From Flavobacteriales bacterium (GTDB taxonomy: Bacteria; Bacteroidota; Bacteroidia; Flavobacteriales_F; PHOS-HE28): a DNA stretch of 64,000 nucleotides. Below are positions 1 through 9,100 of this stretch, one piece after another (positions within the stretch are counted from its first letter, which is position 1; the number at the start of each line of letters is the position of its first letter). The stretch lies in the NCBI GenBank assembly GCA_020635715.1, contig JACJZG010000007.1:1-64000 (forward strand). Direction: 5' to 3'. The notes under the pieces were generated by a model that saw nothing but the letters and a program-made list of their open reading frames with translations, searched no databases and was not told where the DNA came from. The position numbers and the translations under genes were made by a program.

Positions 1-864
1 AAGCGTTGTGAGGTCCACTGGACCCTCGTTATCGCATTGAACAAGGGTGAGGTCCGGTCCCAGGTCCGATTGCGGGACTTCGATCACATCAAAGGTGGCC
101 GGGTACCAACAACCTTCCCATGGGTCATACGCATCCACATAATAGGATCCTGGTGGCGCAGCCGCAGGGTCGAAGGGGATGCCGGACCAGGAGCCGAAGG
201 AGTACTCGTACCAGTTGTTGATGTTGGTGTAATACGACAGGATGTCAAAGGTCCCCCCGGTGCACACCGTCTCGCTACCTGAGGGGATCCATCCGAGACA
301 TGTCGGCGGCGAGTTGAAGCCGAAGGAGAATCCCCCCGATCCCGTGCCATCGAACCAGCCGGGTGTCCACGTCCCCCCGGGGCCGGTACCCCCGTTCGCA
401 CAGGCGGTGTCCTGAACGGAGATGGTCCAAACGCCATCCGCGTTCTCATTGTCAAAGACGTCGAAGTAGCCTCCTTGTGGGCTGTAAAAACCGGTGAACG
501 GTGCACTCGCCGCCGTGATATCGTTCCCTCCGGAAATGAACGTCGTGTTCGTGTAGTTCTGCCCACCCGCCCCATTGAACGCGGATAGGAGCAGGGTGGT
601 CCCCTCCGGAGAGGTCAGGGAGATGCTCAATGTCTGCGGATGGTCCGAGGTGATGTTGATCGTGATGGACTGGATGAACGCTCCCCAACCCCACCAACTT
701 GACTGAAGCCATCCGACACCACTGACGGTCGCGGTGAAGTCGCTCGTCTGGCAGGGAGGTATCGGGCCGCTCGTGAACGGGAAGTCCTGGGCACTGGCGC
801 TCGAAATGCCCCCAACGATCAGTACCGAGCAGGCGAAGCTTCGGGCGATGTGTATCAGCTTCAT
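1..864 (-). CDS. Secreted protein with P-domain-like (proprotein convertase type) beta domain, 3' end beyond the window
   Basis: An open frame of 288 codons runs from ATG at 864 to the left edge without a stop, so the C-terminus is missing. The product starts MKLIHIARSFACSVLIVGG and has a signal peptide ending near SASAQ. Residues about 60-160 read like a P/Homo-B domain: ITINITSDHPQTLSISLTSP, then a GxxLLLSAFNG-type strand, an aromatic FTGFYSP patch and DGVWTISVQD. This domain is common in Bacteroidota exported proteases and adhesins, usually beside a T9SS sorting domain, which would lie off the edge. No catalytic domain is visible in the part present. The hairpin at 982-1005 separates it from the DUF1573 gene upstream. 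Exported-protein assignment is firm; the P-domain call is moderate. Confidence 0.7.
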   Translation of the reverse strand, partial: MKLIHIARSFACSVLIVGGISSASAQDFPFTSGPIPPCQTSDFTATVSGVGWLQSSWWGWGAFIQSITINITSDHPQTLSISLTSPEGTTLLLSAFNGAGGQNYTNTTFISGGNDITAASAPFTGFYSPQGGYFDVFDNENADGVWTISVQDTACANGGTGPGGTWTPGWFDGTGSGGFSFGFNSPPTCLGWIPSGSETVCTGGTFDILSYYTNINNWYEYSFGSWSGIPFDPAAAPPGSYYVDAYDPWEGCWYPATFDVIEVPQSDLGPDLTLVQCDNEGPVDLTTL

Positions 865-981
865 GTTGACAAACAGTGGCGGGCCTGTACAAAGGAATGA
901 CGCCCATGCCTCGTGGCGGTTGCTTCGGCTTTGCCGGACGATACCGCCCCGAAGGCATGACCGGTCAGCTCATGAACGAGG

Positions 982-1005
982 AAAGCCGCCCGGAGAGGCG
1001 GCTTT
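982..1005. terminator. Perfect 9-bp hairpin, probable terminator
   Basis: AAAGCCGCC (982-990), loop CGGAGA, GGCGGCTTT (997-1005). It lies 24 bases past the stop of the minus-strand DUF1573 gene and ends in a short T run on either strand, so it could terminate that transcript. Confidence 0.7.
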
Positions 1006-1028
1006 ACCAATGATGCGTTGATCGAGGA

Positions 1029-1541
1029 TCAGATCTTCTGCACGTTGGCCGTGATGCGCAGGGTCGTTTCCTTGGGTTCGGTGTTCGCGATCACCGTAAC
1101 GGTCTTCGTCTGTGCGTTCTCTTGCTTGCCGGGCTTGTACTCCACCTCGATCTCGCCGGTACCACCGGGAGGGATCGGCGCTTTAGGGTAGTTCGGCACG
1201 GTGCATCCGCAAGAGCCGTTCGCGGTCTCGATGATCAGCGGCTCGGTGCCGGTGTTCGTGAACTTGAAGACATGCTTGTTCTCACTGTCCTGCTTGATGT
1301 TCCCGAAGCCGTGCTCGTACTCCTCGAAGTTCACCGTGGTCTTCGGGGTGTTGTCCACTGGAGCGGCATTGTTGGCCATCGGGTCGAAGCTCTCCACCGG
1401 TGGGGTGTTGGTGGCAGCGGACTGGGTGGCGGCCACCGTTGAACTCTTCGAGGGGCTGTCGCCGCTGAACTGCTTCACGGCAAGGGCGACCAGGGCCACG
1501 GCGATGACGCTCAGGAGCGCGATCTGGATCTTGTCTTTCAT
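1029..1541 (-). CDS. DUF1573 domain-containing membrane-anchored protein
   Basis: 170 aa from ATG at 1541; the open frame reaches 12 codons further up but MKDKIQIALLSVIAVALVAL gives a clean N-terminal membrane anchor, so the later start is preferred. A low-complexity Ser/Thr/Ala linker (about residues 22-60) leads to a DUF1573 Ig-like domain with the family landmarks FEEYEHGFGNI, FKFTNTGTEPLII, the SCGCT cysteine pair and a PGGTGEIEVEY strand. DUF1573 proteins are abundant exported proteins of Bacteroidota with no settled function. A TAAATTCG element (1566-1573 on this strand) lies 24 bases upstream of the start. It is followed by the hairpin at 982-1005 and appears monocistronic. Confidence 0.85.
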   Translation of the reverse strand: MKDKIQIALLSVIAVALVALAVKQFSGDSPSKSSTVAATQSAATNTPPVESFDPMANNAAPVDNTPKTTVNFEEYEHGFGNIKQDSENKHVFKFTNTGTEPLIIETANGSCGCTVPNYPKAPIPPGGTGEIEVEYKPGKQENAQTKTVTVIANTEPKETTLRITANVQKI

Positions 1542-1565
1542 CGGAGTACGGGTCGATTTGTGGCG

Positions 1566-1573
1566 CGAATTTA
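1566..1573 (-). promoter_or_regulatory. Candidate Bacteroidota -7 element for the DUF1573 gene
   Basis: Minus-strand TAAATTCG, one base off the TAnnTTTG consensus, 24 bases before the preferred ATG. No clear -33 TTTG seen. Confidence 0.3.
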
Positions 1574-1629
1574 GCACATGGCGGCGCGAACCGAGGGTCT
1601 TAACAGGGCATTAACAGGTGGCGTAGGCC

Positions 1630-3237
1630 TCACTGCTTGGCCATGCCCATCCGCTGGAAGGTGTCGTTCGAGAGGGCTTCAATGGCCTTTTGGAAGCTTC
1701 GGTCCACGGGGTTCACCGCATTGATCACCTGCCAGTACGCAGATGTATCCCAGAGATCGCGTGCGATCAGGGCCTTCAACCGGAGTTCGATCAGCTCCTT
1801 CGATCGTTCCCAACCCTCCGCACTGAACTCCACCTCCTCCTTGGAGGCCTGGTCCTGCAAGGCCTTGGCCATGGCCTCGCTCACCTCGAAATGCTGGGCG
1901 AAGACCTCCACATTGGGGTAGGTGGTGAGCCATTCGTTCCGGTGTTCGTCCACCTGCGCCAGGGCGAAGGTGTTCAGGATGCCCCTGCGGACAAGCTGCC
2001 CGAAATAGTCCGAGCTATAGGTGGTGTCGATCGGCACGAAGACGTCGGGGGTGATGCCGCCGCCGCCGTACACCACGCGCTTGTTCATCGTGAAGTACTT
2101 CACCGTGTCGGCTGCATGGATGCTGTCCGCCGAGGTCAGTTCACCGGATGCCCACCGTTCGGAGCGTTCGCGCTGGTAGGCTTCCACGCCTTCTTCGTAG
2201 GACTTCTGGATGGAGCGACCGCTGGGGGTGTAGTAGCGGGATACGGTGAGCCGGACCGCCGAGCCGTCGCTCAGCATCACAGGACGCTGGACAAGGCCCT
2301 TGCCGAAGCTGCGGCGGCCCACGATGAGGCCGCGGTCCCAATCCTGGATGGCCCCGCTCACGATCTCACTGGCACTGGCGGATCCCTCATCAACGAGCAC
2401 CACCAGACGCCCCTTCTCGAAGAGGCCGTCCTTGGTGGCGTAGGTATCCTCGCGCGGCGAGGTGCGGCCTTCGGTGTAGACCACCAGCTTGCGTTCTCCC
2501 AGGAATTCATCGGCCATCTCGATCGCCGTGCGGAGATAGCCGCCACCATTGCCCTGCAGGTCGAGGATGAGGTCCTTCATCCCTGCGGTCTTCAACTCGG
2601 TCAGTTTCTCCCGGAACTCCTTCATGGTGGTGGCGCTGAAGCGGCTCACCTTGATATAGCCCACGGTGGGTTCGGCCATATAGGACGCCTCCACACTGAA
2701 GATGGGGATGCGGTCGCGGGTGATGGTGAAGTCCAGGGGTGTCTGCTCGCCCTTGCGCAGGATGGACACATCCACCTTGGTGCCTTTCTTGCCTCGCAGC
2801 CGCTTCATCACGTCGGTGTTCTTGAAGTTGACCCCGGCCACGTTCTCGGTATCGATGGAGACGATGCGGTCGCCGGCACGAATGCCGATACGCTCAGAGG
2901 GGCCACCCGGGATGGCATCCACGACGTAGATGGTGTCGCGGATGATGTTGAACTGGATGCCCACTCCTTCGAAGTTGCCCTTGAGCGGCTCGTTCACCTC
3001 CTCGAGGTCCTCCTTCGGGATGTAGATGGAATGCGGGTCGAGCTCAGCCAGCATGCTCACGATGGCCGCATCGACCAGCTTGTTCTTGTCCACGTCATCC
3101 ACGTACATCCGATCGATGTGGTACATCAGGGAGCTGAGCTTTCCCGTTGTCTGTGGATCGTTGTCCTGTTGGGCCTTGACCGTGGAGCCGAAGGCGGTGA
3201 GGACGGGGATCAGGAGGGTGAGGAGGCGCAGGTGCAT
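1630..3237 (-). CDS. Carboxy-terminal processing protease (S41 family)
   Basis: 535 aa. A signal peptide (MHLRLLTLLIPVLTAFGS, cleavage near VKAQQ) sends it to the periplasm. A PDZ domain spans roughly residues 90-175 (GIRAGDRIVSID), followed by the S41 core: the oxyanion region around LDLQGNGGG, nucleophile serine in DEGSASASEIVSGA and general-base lysine in SFGKGLVQ. These are the serine/lysine dyad residues of Prc/CtpA proteases, which trim or degrade periplasmic proteins by cutting near the C-terminus. Length matches Bacteroidota CtpA-type enzymes. Divided from the DUF1573 gene by about 90 bases; no clear operon partner. Confidence 0.93.
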   Translation of the reverse strand: MHLRLLTLLIPVLTAFGSTVKAQQDNDPQTTGKLSSLMYHIDRMYVDDVDKNKLVDAAIVSMLAELDPHSIYIPKEDLEEVNEPLKGNFEGVGIQFNIIRDTIYVVDAIPGGPSERIGIRAGDRIVSIDTENVAGVNFKNTDVMKRLRGKKGTKVDVSILRKGEQTPLDFTITRDRIPIFSVEASYMAEPTVGYIKVSRFSATTMKEFREKLTELKTAGMKDLILDLQGNGGGYLRTAIEMADEFLGERKLVVYTEGRTSPREDTYATKDGLFEKGRLVVLVDEGSASASEIVSGAIQDWDRGLIVGRRSFGKGLVQRPVMLSDGSAVRLTVSRYYTPSGRSIQKSYEEGVEAYQRERSERWASGELTSADSIHAADTVKYFTMNKRVVYGGGGITPDVFVPIDTTYSSDYFGQLVRRGILNTFALAQVDEHRNEWLTTYPNVEVFAQHFEVSEAMAKALQDQASKEEVEFSAEGWERSKELIELRLKALIARDLWDTSAYWQVINAVNPVDRSFQKAIEALSNDTFQRMGMAKQ

Positions 3238-3319
3238 GGTTCGTCGTGGCGTAGAACGCGCGAAAGGCGTGCCGGGTTGCTTCTGGAGGGCGGGAAGGTT
3301 CGTGAAAGCTCGTTAACGA

Positions 3320-3829
3320 TCAGTTGAAGGTACGGGTCCGGACAAGTTCATCCTTCCGGTATTTCTCTGACCGCGTGACGCGGCCCTTCTCGTAATACTT
3401 CCATTTACCGTGCTTCATGCCTTCCTTATAATGACCAACGATGCCATCCTTCCGGAAGGCCCAGGTGCCATCGCGCAGACCACGTCGGTATTGGCCTTTG
3501 AGCGATACGTTGCCCTGTTCGTCATACTCGGTCCAGTCGCCGTGCGGGCTGTCCCACCCGTAGACCGCGAATATCAAGGGCCGTCCATCCGGATAATAGG
3601 CCCGGTAGACCCCGGAGGGATGTCCACGTTTGTAGTCCATGCTCACCGCGATCCGGCTGGTATCCGCAACGAAGCGACCGATCCGCTTGTATTGGGGAGC
3701 GTCGCTGATCGGCTCATAGGCCACGGCATGGGGTACCATCACCCCACTCGTTGGGACCCAAAGGGTATCGGGCTGGGCATGCGCTGCGACCGTGCAGCCG
3801 ATGGCCAGGACAAGGAGACTTCGATTCAT
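3320..3829 (-). CDS. Exported MORN-like (YwqK-type) repeat protein
   Basis: 169 aa from ATG at 3829, which overlaps the pbpC stop as ATGA and so favours this start over an ATG 11 codons upstream. Signal peptide MNRSLLVLAIGCTVAAHAQ. From about residue 65 the sequence is built of short MORN/YwqK-like repeats: GVYRAYYPDGRPL, GDWTEYDEQGNV, GTWAFRKDGIV, GKWKYYEKGRV. Such repeats form extended beta sheets; in Bacteroidota they are common in exported proteins of unknown role. The 4-base overlap implies translational coupling to pbpC, so an envelope role beside peptidoglycan synthesis is plausible but unproven. Confidence 0.75.
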   Translation of the reverse strand: MNRSLLVLAIGCTVAAHAQPDTLWVPTSGVMVPHAVAYEPISDAPQYKRIGRFVADTSRIAVSMDYKRGHPSGVYRAYYPDGRPLIFAVYGWDSPHGDWTEYDEQGNVSLKGQYRRGLRDGTWAFRKDGIVGHYKEGMKHGKWKYYEKGRVTRSEKYRKDELVRTRTFN

Positions 3830-6150
3830 TCGTTGGGCCGGTCGTTGGATCCACGCACGCATTGGAATCGTGCGGAGAGCGTGCGTCCGTGCTGGTCGGT
3901 CAAAGTTAACCGGTGCGGGCCCGGCCCCGGAGAAACCTGAAGTCTGTGGTCATCAGCGGTTCGACCGATGTAGGCTCCATCCAGGTCCCAGTCGATCACC
4001 GCTCCGGGGTCGCGGTGCGCTGCATGCAGGACCACCTGACCGAAGGATCCGTCCAATCTGATCGGGACATGAAGCCGTGCAGCGTTCTCCGGATAGATCA
4101 GCTCCATCGGGCTGGTCGAGTTCCCGGATGGTGCTGGCGGCATCCTTCGGTATCCTGGATGCATGGCGGCATAATAGTGCTCCATGGCGGGCGGGAGCAC
4201 GAACCAGCTGACCCAATGGCCAGGAGCACCGGGAACCAGCTGTTCCGTCTCGGAAGCATCAACGAATACACGTTGGTGATAGGTGCAGGGAGGAGTGCGG
4301 ATGGCCGCCCGGATGATGGGGATCGTGTCGACGGGGACGCAGTCCACGCTTGCGCGCAAGCCGCTGGACCGGCACACGGCCATGGGCATCAGGTCATCAT
4401 GGGGCGGGTCGAAGCCATGGCCATCGGGTAGCGTTCCGAAGACCTCGAACAGGATCGGTGCGGCGGCCAGGGAGCCGGTGAGACCGGGGCGTCCTTCGCC
4501 ATCCGCGTTCCCCGTCCACACGCCCACGGTGTACCGTTCGGTCACACCGATGGCCCAGGCATCGCGGTGCCCGAAGCTTGTGCCGGTCTTCCAGGCGATG
4601 CGTTCCTGCCCGGCAAAGTGCTGCCATCCGATCTCGAGGTCCGGACGGTTCAAGCTCTGCAGGGCCTGGAAGGTGTGGTGGATCGCGGCAGGGTTCAAGG
4701 GTGGCCGTTCTGTCCGCTTCCTGTGCTCCGCCTCGTTGTTGGTCACCTTCGGTGCATGGACCGGCTCCGCATCCTCATTCAGCAGGATGCGCGCCATGGA
4801 GGCGTAGGCACCGGTCAGTTCCCATAAGCTGCTTTCGGCTCCGCCCACGATGAGCGACAATCCATAATGATCAGCGGAGCCATCGATGGAATGGAGACCC
4901 ATCCCATGCAGGATATGAAGCGTCCGTTCGATGCCATGTCTGTGCAAAGCGCGCACGGCCGGCACGTTGAGGGAACGGGCCAGCGCCTGGGAGGCGGGCA
5001 CCGCACCATCGTAGCCATCAACGAAGTTGCGGGGCGCGAAACCTTCGTACTGGGTGGGCAGATCGGCCACGAGCTGATCGGGCATCAACTCACCGCTCTG
5101 CAGCATGGCGGCGAACAGGAAAGGCTTCAACAAACTGCCGGTGCTCCGCCGGGCGCGTATGATATCCACTGCGCCGGCATGCGATGGCCCGGCCGATGCG
5201 AGATTGCCGAGATAGGCGAGGACCTCGCCGCTGCGTGTGTCCAATACCAGTACCGCCGCATTGTACACCTCGTTCGCGCGCAGTACGGGAGCGTGACGCT
5301 CGGCGATGGCCGTCACGCGTTGGTGGATCGCGGCGTCGATGGTGCTGTGGATGCGCGTGCCGCTGTGGCCTTGTTGTTCAAGGGTCGTCAGCAGATGAGT
5401 TGCCTTGAGCGGCAGGGGCAATGGACGGTCGGGCAGGGGCTCGCTCTTCGCGAGTTGGCAGGCCATGCTGTCCATTGTACCGTTATCGCGCAGGTAGCTC
5501 AGCAGGCGGTCTCGTTTCCGGCGCAGTTCATCGCGCCTCCTCCCGGGGTGGATGCGTGCCGGGGCGTTCGGGAGTACCGCCAGTGTTGCACATTCGGCCC
5601 AGCCCAGTCGCTTCGGAGACCTGCCGTACCAGCGCCACGCGGCCGCCTCGAGCCCCACCACGTTCCCGCCGAAGGGCGCATTGGCCGCGTAGAGCGCAAG
5701 GATCGCATCCTTGCTGTAGCGGACCTCGAGCCGGAGCGCGAGCGCCATCTCCACCGCCTTGTTCCACCAGGTCCGGGGCCGGTCACCGCGCGCCATGCGA
5801 GCCAGCTGCATGGTGATGGTGCTTCCTCCGCTCACCACCCTTCCCGCGTCGCGGTTCTGCCGGGCAGCGCGCACCAGCGAGGGAAGATGGATGCCGGGGT
5901 GCGAGCGGAAGTGCCGGTCCTCGAAGGCGATCAGGCATTGCTCGAAGCGATATGGTATGGAGTCGCCGGCCGGCATGCGCCACTGGCCATCGCGCGCCAC
6001 CGTGGCGGCGAGCGTGTTCCCCGCGCGATCCAGGAGGACCGTGCTGCGCGGATGGTTGAACAGCGGGTCCATCGGCCCCCAGCGCGCCCAGGCCAGGAAC
6101 AATATGAGGACCGCCACCGCACCCAGCAGCTGGCGATGCCATCGCTTCAT
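3826..6150 (-). CDS. pbpC: Penicillin-binding protein 1C
   Basis: 774 aa. Start chosen at MKRWHRQLLGAVAV (ATG 6150), four bases after the stop of the alpha-2-macroglobulin gene, with GGTGAGG just ahead; ATG codons at 6180 and 6168 would overlap that gene. After one N-terminal membrane segment comes a GT51 transglycosylase domain (EDRHFRSHPGIH with the catalytic Glu, GGSTITMQLARM), then a transpeptidase domain with STGSLLKP (SxxK), RSLN (SxN) and AWKTGTSFGHRD (KTG), and a C-terminal BiPBP_C beta domain (about the last 90 residues). Class A PBPs polymerise and crosslink peptidoglycan. Pairing with a bacterial alpha-2-macroglobulin is the conserved yfhM-pbpC arrangement. Confidence 0.95.
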   Translation of the reverse strand: MKRWHRQLLGAVAVLILFLAWARWGPMDPLFNHPRSTVLLDRAGNTLAATVARDGQWRMPAGDSIPYRFEQCLIAFEDRHFRSHPGIHLPSLVRAARQNRDAGRVVSGGSTITMQLARMARGDRPRTWWNKAVEMALALRLEVRYSKDAILALYAANAPFGGNVVGLEAAAWRWYGRSPKRLGWAECATLAVLPNAPARIHPGRRRDELRRKRDRLLSYLRDNGTMDSMACQLAKSEPLPDRPLPLPLKATHLLTTLEQQGHSGTRIHSTIDAAIHQRVTAIAERHAPVLRANEVYNAAVLVLDTRSGEVLAYLGNLASAGPSHAGAVDIIRARRSTGSLLKPFLFAAMLQSGELMPDQLVADLPTQYEGFAPRNFVDGYDGAVPASQALARSLNVPAVRALHRHGIERTLHILHGMGLHSIDGSADHYGLSLIVGGAESSLWELTGAYASMARILLNEDAEPVHAPKVTNNEAEHRKRTERPPLNPAAIHHTFQALQSLNRPDLEIGWQHFAGQERIAWKTGTSFGHRDAWAIGVTERYTVGVWTGNADGEGRPGLTGSLAAAPILFEVFGTLPDGHGFDPPHDDLMPMAVCRSSGLRASVDCVPVDTIPIIRAAIRTPPCTYHQRVFVDASETEQLVPGAPGHWVSWFVLPPAMEHYYAAMHPGYRRMPPAPSGNSTSPMELIYPENAARLHVPIRLDGSFGQVVLHAAHRDPGAVIDWDLDGAYIGRTADDHRLQVSPGPGPHRLTLTDQHGRTLSARFQCVRGSNDRPNE

Positions 6151-6154
6151 GCCC

Positions 6155-9100
6155 TCACCGTTGCGCATTCGCGCCCTCACCAGCAGGCACCACCTGCACC
6201 CAACGTCCTGTGCTGCGTGCGTTCACCGTGTGGTCATACATGGCCTCGCAGACCGCGCCAGGCAGATAATACCGTCCCGTGTAGGCTGCGTTCAGCATCA
6301 CCTTGAAGGTGACCGTGTTCCCCCGCCACAGATCGAAGTAGGTCATCACCCGGTCATCCCGGACGTCCTGATAGGTGAAGTAGGAGGCCTGTGTCACGCT
6401 CTCGTTGCCTTCCATGCGGTTGTTGCGGATCTCCCATCCGGAGGGGAACACCTGCGTGAGGGCGAGCTGCTGATAGCCATCGACCAGGCCCGGATGGGTG
6501 AGCTTCACGATCGCCTGCAGATCGGTGCCTTGTTCGATCCGCGTCGGATCGAGGGGTCGGCCCTCCATGTCCACGTAATCCACCGTCATCGACAGCCCAT
6601 GTGCCGCGGCGTTCTCCTCGCCGAGCAGCGGCACGCCGGTGCGCACGTAACGCAGGTAGATGCCGGACTTCCCGGTGTTCGTGATGGATGTGGAGCTGGT
6701 CCCTTCCGGTGTGGGAAGGTCCATCCGACTGATGGCTTTCTCAGAGAACTTGTTCACCTCCTTGCCTCCGGTCATCAATGTGTAGGCGATGCCTTTGTGC
6801 GCTGTGTTCCGGACCGTGAAATGGGCGGTGGCCATCAACCCGAAGGCCGTGGTCTGGGTACTGTACCAGGCTTCACTGCTGAGCTGCCTGGCGATGCGCT
6901 GGATCACTCCGGCGGCCTGGCCGGTCTCGCCCATGTTCATCAGGGCTTCGGCTATCAAGGCGTCATCGCGCAAACCACTTCCGTAGGTCAGGCCTTGTTC
7001 CGCATAGGCCTCGATCGCGGTGGGGATGCCTGCGATCAACCTGGCCGCTGCGTCCTTCTGGCCCACATAAGCGTAAGACGCGGCGAGCATCCACCGCGCC
7101 ATGACCGACAGGTCGCGTTCCTCCCGAAGGCGGTTCATGGCGGCCAGTTCAGGCTGCTTCGCCAGCGCGAGGGTGTACAGGCGATAGGCCTGCGTGAGCT
7201 GGGTGGCGCGGCGGGTCCAACCCTGTTGAACGATGCCGTGCCAATCCCGCGCGGCCTTGCGCTGGTAGGCCAGCCATTTGGGCAGGAGGGAGCCGGGTAG
7301 GCGGAAACCCTCGTGCTCCGCCTCGACCAGGAAGTGGCCCGCATAGATGGAGGTCCAGTCATCATAGTGGTCTCCGCCACCGGGCCAGTAGTTGAAACTG
7401 CCATCGGCGCGCTGGAAACCGCCCATCTTGCGGAGCGCAGCTTCCACGTGGCTGCGCAGCTGGTGCTGGGTGCGCTCGGGTAGGTCCATCACCTTCGCGA
7501 TGTACAGTTGCGGGAACGCCTTCGAGGTGGTCTGCTCCAGGCAGCCGTGCGGGTAGTCGATCAGGTATTGCAGGCGTCGACCGAAGTCCACCGGAGGGAT
7601 CGTGCTCAGCTCCACGTATGCGCTGTTGGTCCCCGTCACGCCGATCGGCCCACCGGTATCGGACCAGCTCTTGCCCGGTTCCAGGTAGGCCTCCACGACA
7701 TCGGTCACCGGCAGGTTCGGTTGGCGTACCAACAGCTCGATCGCCTGGGATGCCTGCTCACCCGCGCCGCTCGCGCTCACCTTCACCTTGGCCACGCCCA
7801 CCGCCTCCTTCACGCGCACCCTGAAGCGCACCACCTGATCGCCGGTGCTGTTGAAGCGGAGCGTTCGCTCCATGGGGCCATCGGGTATCAGCAGGGCGTT
7901 CGGCTCGAGCTTCACGGTCACGTCCTTCACCTTGGTGTCCATGGCAAAGACGGTCACGGGCAGGTCGGCGGTCTCACCCGGTGCCAGCACGCGCGGCAGG
8001 GTCGCCAGCACCATCAAGGGCTTCTTCACCGGCACGGCGCGGTCGGTGTGGCCATAGGCCTTGTCCCCATCGCTCGCCACCACCATCACCCGCACGGAGC
8101 CCACATAATTGTCGATCGTGAAGCGATGCTCCGCCTTCCTGCCGCGTTCCAGCACGAAGGGTCCGACGTACCGCACCACGGGCTTGAAGCGGTTCACCTT
8201 GGCGTTGTCAGCGGGGCCTGCGTCATCGCTGCCGCCGAGCGCCAGTACGCGTGCCAGCTTCCTGCCGAAGGCGCCGATCACCTGGTCATAGATGTCCCAG
8301 GTGCGCACACCGAGGGCTTCGCGCGCATAGAAGTGGTTCCAAGGGTCGGGCGTCCTGAAGCGCGTAAGATCGAGCAGGCCTTCATCCACGATCGCCAGGG
8401 TATAGGTCATCGCGTTCCCACCTTGCTCGCTCACTTCCACCTTGAAAGGAACGTCGGTCTTGATCTCCTTCGGCATGCTGATCACCGGCTCCAGGTGGGT
8501 CTTCGCATCCTGCACGAGGATGGGCACCACCCCATACAGGCGGATGGGCAGGTCGTTGAGCGTGTTGGCGTGGGGTTGCACCACGGTCACATGAGCGTAC
8601 ACATTGGGCGCCATTTCCGGTGTGATGTCGAAGCGGTGGCGGGTCTCCTTGTCCTGCAGGGTGATCCACTTCGTTTCGAGGATCCGGCTCCCCGATTCCA
8701 GGCTCACCAGGGCGCGGCCGGTGCCACTGCTGGGAATGATCAGCGTGGCCGCGTCGCCCACGGCATAGCTGCTCTTGTCGCTGTTGAAGCTGAGCATGGC
8801 CGCCTGCTCGGGATCATCACGACGGGCACGACCCTCGTAACCGGGCCAGTCCAGGTAGAGTTGAAGGGCGCTGCTATGACCACTTGCGGGATCGGTGACA
8901 CGTACGGTGAAGCGACCCCACTCCGGCCGATCCACGCGGAACTTGAGGTTCGTTCGGCCTTTGGCATCCGTCACCAGATCGAACTCCTGGCGCAGCTCCA
9001 CGCTCGGTGAACTGATGTAGTTGGCCTCGCCATCCATGTCCCCGTCCCACCACCAGTTGCGCTGCATCTTGTAAACCTGTGCCTTCAAGCGATGGCCGGC